64,000 nucleotides of DNA from Mytilisepta virgata (GCA_028015205.1 CM051508.1:10062001-10126000); one strand, 5' to 3'. Shown: positions 9,689 to 20,222, counted from the first letter of the stretch. Numbers and translations are program-made. The notes: generated by a model not told the origin, from the letters alone.

Positions 9689-12600
9689 TTATAATTTAAA
9701 GACTAGAATATTTTCTGTTTCTTCTAACAATGGATTATCTAACAAAAACTTTTTTTGAAATATATGACTCATATTATTATGTTGACAAAGATAAACATAC
9801 ATATATGTTACATAATGTTTTAATGTATATTGAAATAACTTTATCAAATTCACATTAGAATAACCATTATTCAACAAGTTTCTTCTTCTGAAGATACAGT
9901 ATCTGGCAACGGACATGACAAAATTAAGAAATGTCTCATTTACACCTTTCATATGCCATCTCAAACCTAAAATCAACAATTCTTCACTTCTCACTAAACT
10001 AATCTTATCAGAATCACAGTTTTCAAATATTCTCACTAGCAAAGATGATAAGTAATTATGAAAATCTTGAAGCTTATCACAGTTTATAAATATATGCAAA
10101 ATGTCTTCCTTTTCATTACAACATACTTTACAAACATTATCATCACATAAACCTATCTTTTGAAGTTTAACATTAGTGAAAATACAATTATGTAATATCT
10201 TAAAGTCTAACTCTACTAAATTTGACGGTTTCCAATACATATTAACATGTGTCCATATTTTACTAAATACTTCAGAACTTATATCAAATACTAATTTCCA
10301 TAATTCAATACCAACAGGTTCTTCAACAATATTTTCTAACATAATATTATATAGTTTCTTTGTACTACATAATTTCAAATCATAATGCACATTTTTACAA
10401 ATAACTGAAATGTCTATTGTTCTTGGTATAGATATTCTGTGAACATCAGTGTTGACTATATGTTTCCATTCTACAGGTATAACATTCAACAAAGTTCTAT
10501 ATCTATCAATTACATACTGAACATTAACATCTTCATTTACAGCTCGAATCATTTCAACTATAGCATGATCAGGCAAAAAACCAGTTTTTACTTCATAGCA
10601 AATATCTTTGAGACAGACAATACCAGCAAATATAAAATCGTGCCATGCAATTGTTCTGCTATTTACTACAATATTTGGATTCAGAAATAAAGGCTGATCA
10701 TATGTATTTTCTACAGACAGTGGGAACTCTAATTTATTTCTGATACAATTCAGTGCATGGAAAAATTCTTGATAAATAACAGGAATTTTCCTCAATTCAC
10801 AATTAGGTATCACTGAATAAAAAACATTAAGACACAGTTTCATATTATAAATTGAAGATACAAAATACTTAAATGTGTATTTCCACAACACTTCATATTC
10901 ATCATCTAACAATCTGGCCAAAAATTTTAGCCTAAAAGCATATATTTTACATTTGATATCAACAACATTTAAACCACCTCTACTTTTGTCATCTACTATA
11001 CAGTTATATTTTACTAAATGACATTTATTTTCCCATATAAAATTAAGACATACTCTCTTTATCTCTGTATGAGCCCATTCCGGTAATGCAGTAACAAACA
11101 ATGCATACCAAAATCTAGATAACATCAGTGAATTGACAACACTAACCCTGCCATGTATAGTAAGTCTTCTCATTAACCATATATTGAGAAGGGGTTTTAT
11201 TTTAGCTATTTTATTTTTCCAATTCATTTCATCACACATTTTTCTATTTCTTCCAATAAAAACTCCTAACAGTTGAAAATAATCTTCACAAACTTTAAGA
11301 CCAATTTGTTCTTTTTCTAATACAGATAATGTACCAGAACCTAAACATAATATCTCTGACTTTTGTCTGTTTATTCTGGCACCTGTTGCTTTGCTATACA
11401 AATCAAATTCATTAAAAACTTCAGGTATTGATTCCTTATTACATAAAGACAAAGTTGTATCATCAGCATGTTGATAAATCAAACCAATCTTATTACTATT
11501 TGGAATATTAATTCCCTTTATATTAACATTATGTACAATTTTACAATGTAGTGGTTCAGCGGCAAGTACATATAGTAAGGCACTTATTGGACAACCTTGC
11601 CTAATTCCATTCTTTATAACAAAATACTTAGTTAAAAAACCATTACATTTGACAGCACTATTTATACCATTATAAAATATACTAATCCATTTCACAAATC
11701 TTTCACCAAAACCAAATTTCTTCAAAACTTCTAACAAATAAGTATGACTCACTCTATCAAAAGCATTTGCTTGATCTAATTTTAAAAAATATCCCTCAAG
11801 ATTGTCTCTTTCAACAAGTTCCATAATATCTCTAACATTTGAAATATTATTTGAAATATCTCTACCAATTACACAACAAGTTTGATCTTCCGAAATTATC
11901 TTTGGTAATACAGATTTTAATCTATTTGACATTACTCTTGCTATAATTTTATAGTCTACTTGCAATAAAGATATTGGCCTATAATTTTTCAAAAAATTCC
12001 TTTCACCTTTTTTCTTATAAACCAAGCTTATAATTCCACACTTCATCGATCTACTTAAAATACCTTCATTTTCAATAACATCAAACAATTTCAATAACAC
12101 ATCTTTTAATTCAGAATAAAATTTACAATAAAACTCTACAGTAAGTCCATCTGAACCTGGACTTTTATTTTTAGACAATTGATTAATAGCTTTACATAAT
12201 TCTTCTTCAGTAATATCATTATCACACATATGGTTATCATCAACATTTATTGTTTTTGTAACATAATTTAATAATTCTGACATCTTATTTTCATCAGTTA
12301 CTACACAAGAATATAAATCTCTAAAAAATCTATGTTGCAATTCCAAAATACCATTAGTATCTGTCACAGTATCACCATTATCATTCAACAATTCTTTTAT
12401 AGCATTACTCTCTTGTTTGTACTTTTCTAAATTAAGAAAGTATTTTGTATTTTTATCAGACTCCACAGCCCATATAGCTTTAGCTCTCAATATTGCTCCT
12501 TTACACTTTTCAATTTCAAAATTTGACAGTTCTAATTTCAAACTTTCTAATTTTGCAATATCAATTGCAACACCACTAGCTGCCTTTTCACAAAAGTTAT

Positions 12601-13591
12601 CAATTTGCCTTTCTAATTTAAAATATTCTTTCTTGTTCTTTTTGGCTAAATCAGATGAAAATATCTGAGAATATCTTTTAATTTTATACTTGAGATTATC
12701 CCACCAAACCAAAACATCTCTAAAGAACAATTCATTTTCTTTTTCTTGTAATATAATATCTTTTACTCTTTGCACATATTCTTCATTAAACAACAATGTA
12801 TTGTTCAAAATCCAAAGTCCAGGACCTTTTTCAATACATGTACAATTTAAATTCATGATAACAAAAGAATGATCACTCAAACTAGTAACATTATAATACA
12901 AACTTTGTACAAAAGATGACATATTCCTACTAAGAAGGAAGTAATCTATTCTACTTTGTTGTAGTTTACCATTGGAAATTCTTTTCCAGGAAAAAATTCT
13001 ACAATCTGGGTTTCTAGCCCTCCATATGTCATATACATTATTATCTTCCATAAATTTAATCAACTTTCTATAAGGTTCATCATTTATATGACAAGTTTTA
13101 CTTCCTCTGTCCAAAACAGACAAAGAGGTATTAAAATCACCTCCAATAATCAAATTATCTAAATCTTTAGTATACTCTATAATAAAATCATAGAAATTAC
13201 ATCTATCAGAAATTACATTAGGTGCATACAATGAAATAAAGTTTACCAATGTATCATTCTCATAATAAGTCACATGAATAAATCTACCTTGATCATCTTT
13301 ATAAATACATTTTATTTTATCTTTATAATAATTGTTAGCTAGAACAGCCACCCCCTGTCTGCCATCTATACCATTACTATAATGAATATCTCCTTCATAC
13401 AAATGCTTTACACTTTTAATAAAATCATCATCCCAAAATGTTTCTTGCAGTAATACAATACCAAATTTTCTTTCTTGTACAATACTTAGAAATCTTTGTA
13501 AATTTACAATATTTCTCATACCATTACAATTAAAACTACATATAACAACCATTACAAAAAGAAGTAAAAAAGTACATATATATCTATCCAT
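9689..13591 (-). CDS. LINE ORF2: AP endonuclease, reverse transcriptase, C-terminal CCHC (copy 2)
   Basis: 1300 residues, typical length for this group. Endonuclease domain about 15-245: Asn-rich start, QET with Glu50, GGDFN 150-154, RIDYF 214-218, SDH 239-241. Reverse transcriptase about 460-750: first catalytic Asp at 606 in LDQANAFD, the GIRQGCP motif about 662-668, and the active-site box 708-711, which reads HADD where Tyr or Phe usually comes first. A C-terminal knuckle C1154-C1157-H1166-C1171 is as in L1/Tx1 elements. The protein should nick one strand of the tRNA-Met gene and reverse-transcribe the LINE RNA from that nick. The start at 13589-13591 is two bases past the ORF1 stop, in a good AAAATGG context, which points to reinitiation. 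No stop or frameshift is seen. Confidence 0.95.
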   Translation of the reverse strand: MDRYICTFLLLFVMVVICSFNCNGMRNIVNLQRFLSIVQERKFGIVLLQETFWDDDFIKSVKHLYEGDIHYSNGIDGRQGVAVLANNYYKDKIKCIYKDDQGRFIHVTYYENDTLVNFISLYAPNVISDRCNFYDFIIEYTKDLDNLIIGGDFNTSLSVLDRGSKTCHINDEPYRKLIKFMEDNNVYDIWRARNPDCRIFSWKRISNGKLQQSRIDYFLLSRNMSSFVQSLYYNVTSLSDHSFVIMNLNCTCIEKGPGLWILNNTLLFNEEYVQRVKDIILQEKENELFFRDVLVWWDNLKYKIKRYSQIFSSDLAKKNKKEYFKLERQIDNFCEKAASGVAIDIAKLESLKLELSNFEIEKCKGAILRAKAIWAVESDKNTKYFLNLEKYKQESNAIKELLNDNGDTVTDTNGILELQHRFFRDLYSCVVTDENKMSELLNYVTKTINVDDNHMCDNDITEEELCKAINQLSKNKSPGSDGLTVEFYCKFYSELKDVLLKLFDVIENEGILSRSMKCGIISLVYKKKGERNFLKNYRPISLLQVDYKIIARVMSNRLKSVLPKIISEDQTCCVIGRDISNNISNVRDIMELVERDNLEGYFLKLDQANAFDRVSHTYLLEVLKKFGFGERFVKWISIFYNGINSAVKCNGFLTKYFVIKNGIRQGCPISALLYVLAAEPLHCKIVHNVNIKGINIPNSNKIGLIYQHADDTTLSLCNKESIPEVFNEFDLYSKATGARINRQKSEILCLGSGTLSVLEKEQIGLKVCEDYFQLLGVFIGRNRKMCDEMNWKNKIAKIKPLLNIWLMRRLTIHGRVSVVNSLMLSRFWYALFVTALPEWAHTEIKRVCLNFIWENKCHLVKYNCIVDDKSRGGLNVVDIKCKIYAFRLKFLARLLDDEYEVLWKYTFKYFVSSIYNMKLCLNVFYSVIPNCELRKIPVIYQEFFHALNCIRNKLEFPLSVENTYDQPLFLNPNIVVNSRTIAWHDFIFAGIVCLKDICYEVKTGFLPDHAIVEMIRAVNEDVNVQYVIDRYRTLLNVIPVEWKHIVNTDVHRISIPRTIDISVICKNVHYDLKLCSTKKLYNIMLENIVEEPVGIELWKLVFDISSEVFSKIWTHVNMYWKPSNLVELDFKILHNCIFTNVKLQKIGLCDDNVCKVCCNEKEDILHIFINCDKLQDFHNYLSSLLVRIFENCDSDKISLVRSEELLILGLRWHMKGVNETFLNFVMSVARYCIFRRRNLLNNGYSNVNLIKLFQYTLKHYVTYMYVYLCQHNNMSHIFQKKFLLDNPLLEETENILVFKL

Positions 13592-13593
13592 TT

Positions 13594-15267
13594 TTACATT
13601 TTTGTACTTTCTGACATATTTCTAACTGTTTTACTATTCAGATTTGGTTCAATCTTTATTCTACTTCTCCTTTCTTTTTTCTTTTCTTTTTTTTTAATTT
13701 TTTTAAACTCTTTGGGAGTTATAGTTCTTTCCCCCTCATTATCATTAACTTTACAATCTGTATTAATCTCTACACCAGAACAGACAAATGATTCCTTATT
13801 ACTATTTGCACCTTCAACATTGACTTCTTCGTCATCATCAAAGGTGCTATATTCAACATCTATTTCTGGCGAGTGCTCCTCTATTGCCATCTCCACATTG
13901 CACTCATCTGTAGCAACAATGTCAACAGAAGAGCACTCTTTATTTTTTTTCTTTTTTACACCATCAACAGAATCACTGTCTGATTGTTTGCTCCTATCTT
14001 GAGCCTGTTCAATTTCATTATTATTATCATCATCATCAAAACTATGTTCATCCCTGTTCAATTTCCTTTTCCTGCTGTCCTCTTGTATGCCGCTACTATT
14101 GACATGGACCTCTGCAACAGCAATTTTAACATTCGTATCAGTATCATCTGCTTTTTTCGCCTCTGTTTGTTCGTCGTCTATGACAGTTTTATTACTTTCT
14201 ACATTGTCTCCCTTATATTGTATTACTACCTCGCTGTCATCATCATCATCATCATCTTCATCAACATCAACATTCTGATCCATACAAGTACAGTCTTTCA
14301 ATAATTCCAAACAATTAGTGCATTTACATTCACAGGGATGCCTATCACAGTCTTGACACGGACACACACATGACTCCTCATGACAATACCTGCAACTGCA
14401 TACACACGGATATTGTTCACACTTTAAACAACCACAGGTGCAAACCTTATTGCCGCAAATGTTACATTTGCACATACAAAAAAACCGACCACATTCTTTA
14501 CAATTTTTTGATGCATCAGGTGTCCGGTTGTTCCTCCCAAATGTACCACGAGCACAAACACACTTTAACGGGAGATTACTACACGATTTGCATTTATCTG
14601 CCTTACAATACCTCATTGGATGGCCTACCTCACCACAGCCGTGACATTCAAAATAAGGACAATCAGTCTTCATATGATCTGGTGACAAACATTCAGAGCA
14701 TACTTTTGTTTGGTTATTATGTACAAGTCTGAAATATCTCGTTTCATTTCCTATTTTAAACGGTATTGTCCAAGGAAGAGCTACTACACCCGGAGGAAAT
14801 TTGCAACGCATAAACCTAGTACCGTCCGCAACTTGCGTGCCTGGAACCGTTCTTCTATATATAGGAGACACGACATTAACTCCTTTAACGGCTAGTTTAA
14901 TTCTAATATCCTCATCAGGAACATATGACGGCAGTTTCATTACAGATACAACCGTAATATCAGAATGCATCAAGCTTACTGAATAATCCCGGCTTCCAAT
15001 AGAAATACCACCCAGCAATTTTATAGCATTCTCTTTACAATCCATAGTTACATCGTACGAAGATGCATCATGCTGAACCACAGCTAAAACAGTATTTAGT
15101 CCTGTGACAATCTCAACCTCTTCAATAATAATTCTTTCTTTAATAGCATTTGTATTTAATCGTTCAATCCTAATTGTACAATCCCTTGAGTAGGTTTTAT
15201 CACCAACAACATAATTTTGTTTCTTTCGATTCGAAGATCGAAAATATTGATTGCCTACTTTATCCAT
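13594..15267 (-). CDS. LINE ORF1: Gag-like protein, two CCHC knuckles and a cysteine-repeat array (copy 2)
   Basis: 557 residues. Region 25-185 looks like the RRM-like/ZCCHC3-type module that precedes zinc knuckles in Tx1/L1-type ORF1 proteins. The knuckles are C190-C193-H198-C203 and C208-C211-H216-C221. A further unit C226-C229-C236-C238 follows, then from C256 six units of C-x2-C-x4-C-x-C at an exact 12-residue period (256, 268, 280, 292, 304, 316; the last is expanded by two). After that come an Asp run (about 337-344), a long acidic/Ser/Asn-rich, probably disordered part, and a Lys/Arg-rich basic end (520-545). The likely role is nucleic-acid binding and RNP assembly; the function of the cysteine array is not known to me. 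ORF1 stops two bases before ORF2. Confidence 0.94.
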   Translation of the reverse strand: MDKVGNQYFRSSNRKKQNYVVGDKTYSRDCTIRIERLNTNAIKERIIIEEVEIVTGLNTVLAVVQHDASSYDVTMDCKENAIKLLGGISIGSRDYSVSLMHSDITVVSVMKLPSYVPDEDIRIKLAVKGVNVVSPIYRRTVPGTQVADGTRFMRCKFPPGVVALPWTIPFKIGNETRYFRLVHNNQTKVCSECLSPDHMKTDCPYFECHGCGEVGHPMRYCKADKCKSCSNLPLKCVCARGTFGRNNRTPDASKNCKECGRFFCMCKCNICGNKVCTCGCLKCEQYPCVCSCRYCHEESCVCPCQDCDRHPCECKCTNCLELLKDCTCMDQNVDVDEDDDDDDDSEVVIQYKGDNVESNKTVIDDEQTEAKKADDTDTNVKIAVAEVHVNSSGIQEDSRKRKLNRDEHSFDDDDNNNEIEQAQDRSKQSDSDSVDGVKKKKNKECSSVDIVATDECNVEMAIEEHSPEIDVEYSTFDDDEEVNVEGANSNKESFVCSGVEINTDCKVNDNEGERTITPKEFKKIKKKEKKKERRSRIKIEPNLNSKTVRNMSESTKM

Positions 15268-15548
15268 TTTTCCGAACGCAGAAAAAAATAAATAAACACA
15301 ACGAAGTCCGATTCAGTACTATCCCCTTCACCAAGGCTCCCCTCCCCCTTATCCTGTTAACGTGAAACAGGAATAAGGGTACACGAAATTAGTCAAAATT
15401 GATTCAAATTTCAACTTTAAACATCAAAGAATATAATGTACAACAATTCGATTGGAATATATTCATCCAAACTCACCAATTTTGGAAAATTTACAGAGTC
15501 CTATAAACACTACATGTTTTCCTTCCGGTGCGTTCGAACCCCCAGTCC
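15268..15548 (-). other. LINE 5' UTR with stem-loop (copy 2)
   Basis: 281 bp, same as in copy 1; stem arms 15346-15358 and 15366-15379. The 5' end lies 93 bp downstream of the 3' end of the tRNA at 15642 and in the same orientation. Confidence 0.7.
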
Positions 15549-15641
15549 ATTAAATTCAAAATTGAGGGTTAAAAAAGAGCTATCCAAGAGCTGAATAACA
15601 TCTCTGAACAATTCTTAAAGTAAAAATGAAGAAAAAATTCG

Positions 15642-15733
15642 TGCCCCGGGTGAGGATCGAACTCACGACCTTCAGATCGCTCTTTGTGATAGTGATTATG
15701 AGACTGACGCGCTACCTACTGCGCTACCGAGGC
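15642..15733 (-). tRNA. tRNA-Met(CAT) with intron (B1)
   Basis: Same 92-bp gene as 3267-3358; lies 93 bp upstream of the 5' end of LINE copy 2. Confidence 0.94.
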
Positions 15734-16203
15734 CACACAACTTTGAGTGCTAAATTAGATATTTAAATTTCAGGTTTGGGTTTTACACTTGTAATTACAT
15801 GTCAAGGTGATACTATAGGGCATTAAAAACATTGTTCATCAAAGGAAACAACACTGCTAACAAGAAAGACATAATACATTGTATGTAACTTTCAAATCGG
15901 TTGTATTCTTTTTATATAGCTATTCTGTTTTTGATAATTTCCTTTGCAGAAATTGCATGCAGAAAAAAGTGTGGAAAAAAAGTTTCCCATGTATATAGAA
16001 AAATGTTTTAAAATAAAAAAAATGTTTTCAATTCTAAAAGCGGCTGCTCTGCGTGAACGTAGCATAGCAGTGTTGTAGTTTCCGAAATTAGTAGCTACTA
16101 TTTTCCGGGATTAAATTCAAAATTGAGGGTTAAAAAAGAGCTATCCAAGAGCTGAATAACATCTCTGAACAATTCTTAAAGTAAAAATGAAGAAAAAAAT
16201 TCG

Positions 16204-16295
16204 TGCCCCGGGTGAGGATCGAACTCACGACCTTCAGATCGCTCTTTGTGATAGTGATTATGAGACTGACGCGCTACCTACTGCGCTACCGAGGC
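16204..16295 (-). tRNA. tRNA-Met(CAT) with intron (B2)
   Basis: Same gene; its terminator run has seven T instead of six. Confidence 0.94.
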
Positions 16296-16764
16296 CACAC
16301 AACTTTGAGTGCTAAATTAGATATTTAAATTTCAGGTTTGGGTTTTACACTTGTAATTACATGTCAAGGTGATACTATAGGGCATTAAAAACATTGTTCA
16401 TCAAAGGAAACAACACTGCTAACAAGAAAGACATAATACATTGTATGTAACTTTCAAATCGGTTGTATTCTTTTTATATAGCTATTCTGTTTTTGATAAT
16501 TTCCTTTGCAGAAATTGCATGCAGAAAAAAGTGTGGAAAAAAAGTTTCCCATGTATATAGAAAAATGTTTTAAAATAAAAAAAATGTTTTCAATTCTAAA
16601 AGCGGCTGCTCTGCGTGAACGTAGCATAGCAGTGTTGTAGTTTCCGAAATTAGTAGCTACTATTTTCCGGGATTAAATTCAAAATTGAGGGTTAAAAAAG
16701 AGCTATCCAAGAGCTGAATAACATCTCTGAACAATTCTTAAAGTAAAAATGAAGAAAAAATTCG

Positions 16765-16856
16765 TGCCCCGGGTGAGGATCGAACTCACGACCTTCAGAT
16801 CGCTCTTTGTGATAGTGATTATGAGACTGACGCGCTACCTACTGCGCTACCGAGGC
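16765..16856 (-). tRNA. tRNA-Met(CAT) with intron (B3)
   Basis: Same gene; spacer variant c17067 to its right. Confidence 0.94.
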
Positions 16857-17325
16857 CACACAACTTTGAGTGCTAAATTAGATATTTAAATTTCAGGTTT
16901 GGGTTTTACACTTGTAATTACATGTCAAGGTGATACTATAGGGCATTAAAAACATTGTTCATCAAAGGAAACAACACTGCTAACAAGAAAGACATAATAC
17001 ATTGTATGTAACTTTCAAATCGGTTGTATTCTTTTTATATAGCTATTCTGTTTTTGATAATTTCCTCTGCAGAAATTGCATGCAGAAAAAAGTGTGGAAA
17101 AAAAGTTTCCCATGTATATAGAAAAATGTTTTAAAATAAAAAAAATGTTTTCAATTCTAAAAGCGGCTGCTCTGCGTGAACGTAGCATAGCAGTGTTGTA
17201 GTTTCCGAAATTAGTAGCTACTATTTTCCGGGATTAAATTCAAAATTGAGGGTTAAAAAAGAGCTATCCAAGAGCTGAATAACATCTCTGAACAATTCTT
17301 AAAGTAAAAATGAAGAAAAAATTCG

Positions 17326-17417
17326 TGCCCCGGGTGAGGATCGAACTCACGACCTTCAGATCGCTCTTTGTGATAGTGATTATGAGACTGACGCGCTACC
17401 TACTGCGCTACCGAGGC
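17326..17417 (-). tRNA. tRNA-Met(CAT) with intron (B4)
   Basis: Same 92-bp gene as 3267-3358. Confidence 0.94.
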
Positions 17418-17886
17418 CACACAACTTTGAGTGCTAAATTAGATATTTAAATTTCAGGTTTGGGTTTTACACTTGTAATTACATGTCAAGGTGATACTAT
17501 AGGGCATTAAAAACATTGTTCATCAAAGGAAACAACACTGCTAACAAGAAAGACATAATACATTGTATGTAACTTTCAAATCGGTTGTATTCTTTTTATA
17601 TAGCTATTCTGTTTTTGATAATTTCCTTTGCAGAAATTGCATGCAGAAAAAAGTGTGGAAAAAAAGTTTCCCATGTATATAGAAAAATGTTTTAAAATAA
17701 AAAAAATGTTTTCAATTCTAAAAGCGGCTGCTCTGCGTGAACGTAGCATAGCAGTGTTGTAGTTTCCGAAATTAGTAGCTACTATTTTCCGGGATTAAAT
17801 TCAAAATTGAGGGTTAAAAAAGAGCTATCCAAGAGCTGAATAACATCTCTGAACAATTCTTAAAGTAAAAATGAAGAAAAAATTCG

Positions 17887-17978
17887 TGCCCCGGGTGAGG
17901 ATCGAACTCACGACCTTCAGATCGCTCTTTGTGATAGTGATTATGAGACTGACGCGCTACCTACTGCGCTACCGAGGC
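17887..17978 (-). tRNA. tRNA-Met(CAT) with intron (B5)
   Basis: Same 92-bp gene as 3267-3358. Confidence 0.94.
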
Positions 17979-18447
17979 CACACAACTTTGAGTGCTAAAT
18001 TAGATATTTAAATTTCAGGTTTGGGTTTTACACTTGTAATTACATGTCAAGGTGATACTATAGGGCATTAAAAACATTGTTCATCAAAGGAAACAACACT
18101 GCTAACAAGAAAGACATAATACATTGTATGTAACTTTCAAATCGGTTGTATTCTTTTTATATAGCTATTCTGTTTTTGATAATTTCCTTTGCAGAAATTG
18201 CATGCAGAAAAAAGTGTGGAAAAAAAGTTTCCCATGTATATAGAAAAATGTTTTAAAATAAAAAAAATGTTTTCAATTCTAAAAGCGGCTGCTCTGCGTG
18301 AACGTAGCATAGCAGTGTTGTAGTTTCCGAAATTAGTAGCTACTATTTTCCGGGATTAAATTCAAAATTGAGGGTTAAAAAAGAGCTATCCAAGAGCTGA
18401 ATAACATCTCTGAACAATTCTTAAAGTAAAAATGAAGAAAAAATTCG

Positions 18448-18539
18448 TGCCCCGGGTGAGGATCGAACTCACGACCTTCAGATCGCTCTTTGTGATAGTG
18501 ATTATGAGACTGACGCGCTACCTACTGCGCTACCGAGGC
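18448..18539 (-). tRNA. tRNA-Met(CAT) with intron (B6)
   Basis: Same gene; spacer variant c18750 to its right. Confidence 0.94.
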
Positions 18540-19008
18540 CACACAACTTTGAGTGCTAAATTAGATATTTAAATTTCAGGTTTGGGTTTTACACTTGTAA
18601 TTACATGTCAAGGTGATACTATAGGGCATTAAAAACATTGTTCATCAAAGGAAACAACACTGCTAACAAGAAAGACATAATACATTGTATGTAACTTTCA
18701 AATCGGTTGTATTCTTTTTATATAGCTATTCTGTTTTTGATAATTTCCTCTGCAGAAATTGCATGCAGAAAAAAGTGTGGAAAAAAAGTTTCCCATGTAT
18801 ATAGAAAAATGTTTTAAAATAAAAAAAATGTTTTCAATTCTAAAAGCGGCTGCTCTGCGTGAACGTAGCATAGCAGTGTTGTAGTTTCCGAAATTAGTAG
18901 CTACTATTTTCCGGGATTAAATTCAAAATTGAGGGTTAAAAAAGAGCTATCCAAGAGCTGAATAACATCTCTGAACAATTCTTAAAGTAAAAATGAAGAA
19001 AAAATTCG

Positions 19009-19100
19009 TGCCCCGGGTGAGGATCGAACTCACGACCTTCAGATCGCTCTTTGTGATAGTGATTATGAGACTGACGCGCTACCTACTGCGCTACCGAGGC
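19009..19100 (-). tRNA. tRNA-Met(CAT) with intron (B7)
   Basis: Same 92-bp gene as 3267-3358. Confidence 0.94.
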
Positions 19101-19569
19101 CACACAACTTTGAGTGCTAAATTAGATATTTAAATTTCAGGTTTGGGTTTTACACTTGTAATTACATGTCAAGGTGATACTATAGGGCATTAAAAACATT
19201 GTTCATCAAAGGAAACAACACTGCTAACAAGAAAGACATAATACATTGTATGTAACTTTCAAATCGGTTGTATTCTTTTTATATAGCTATTCTGTTTTTG
19301 ATAATTTCCTTTGCAGAAATTGCATGCAGAAAAAAGTGTGGAAAAAAAGTTTCCCATGTATATAGAAAAATGTTTTAAAATAAAAAAAATGTTTTCAATT
19401 CTAAAAGCGGCTGCTCTGCGTGAACGTAGCATAGCAGTGTTGTAGTTTCCGAAATTAGTAGCTACTATTTTCCGGGATTAAATTCAAAATTGAGGGTTAA
19501 AAAAGAGCTATCCAAGAGCTGAATAACATCTCTGAACAATTCTTAAAGTAAAAATGAAGAAAAAATTCG

Positions 19570-19661
19570 TGCCCCGGGTGAGGATCGAACTCACGACCTT
19601 CAGATCGCTCTTTGTGATAGTGATTATGAGACTGACGCGCTACCTACTGCGCTACCGAGGC
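19570..19661 (-). tRNA. tRNA-Met(CAT) with intron (B8)
   Basis: Same 92-bp gene as 3267-3358. Confidence 0.94.
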
Positions 19662-20130
19662 CACACAACTTTGAGTGCTAAATTAGATATTTAAATTTCA
19701 GGTTTGGGTTTTACACTTGTAATTACATGTCAAGGTGATACTATAGGGCATTAAAAACATTGTTCATCAAAGGAAACAACACTGCTAACAAGAAAGACAT
19801 AATACATTGTATGTAACTTTCAAATCGGTTGTATTCTTTTTATATAGCTATTCTGTTTTTGATAATTTCCTTTGCAGAAATTGCATGCAGAAAAAAGTGT
19901 GGAAAAAAAGTTTCCCATGTATATAGAAAAATGTTTTAAAATAAAAAAAATGTTTTCAATTCTAAAAGCGGCTGCTCTGCGTGAACGTAGCATAGCAGTG
20001 TTGTAGTTTCCGAAATTAGTAGCTACTATTTTCCGGGATTAAATTCAAAATTGAGGGTTAAAAAAGAGCTATCCAAGAGCTGAATAACATCTCTGAACAA
20101 TTCTTAAAGTAAAAATGAAGAAAAAATTCG

Positions 20131-20222
20131 TGCCCCGGGTGAGGATCGAACTCACGACCTTCAGATCGCTCTTTGTGATAGTGATTATGAGACTGACGCG
20201 CTACCTACTGCGCTACCGAGGC
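20131..20222 (-). tRNA. tRNA-Met(CAT) with intron (B9)
   Basis: Same 92-bp gene as 3267-3358. Confidence 0.94.

Larger units (their letters stand above)
9510..15548 (-). mobile_element. LINE copy 2, complete 6,039-bp tRNA-Met-targeted non-LTR retrotransposon
   Basis: On the minus strand: 5' UTR (15268-15548), ORF1 (557 aa), ORF2 (1300 aa), a roughly 150-bp 3' UTR with AATAAA, and an A18 tail. The lack of LTRs, the AP endonuclease, the C-terminal CCHC and the zinc-knuckle ORF1 place it in the L1/Tx1 group of non-LTR elements (my assignment by motif). The 3' end joins tRNA-Met between nt 21 and 22 (the last A of the tail could be tRNA A21). The 5' end joins the spacer at 15549. The 164 bp 9346-9509 and 15549-15712 cover the same part of the unit, so they can be read as a long target-site duplication. 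Both ORFs are open and nothing looks degraded. Confidence 0.95.

Noticed and set aside
9423..9758. 111-aa plus-strand ORF (also at 25725 and 47960)
   Set aside because: It reads antisense through the tRNA and the poly(T) of the LINE tail; the Phe run is the tail. It is a shadow, not a gene.
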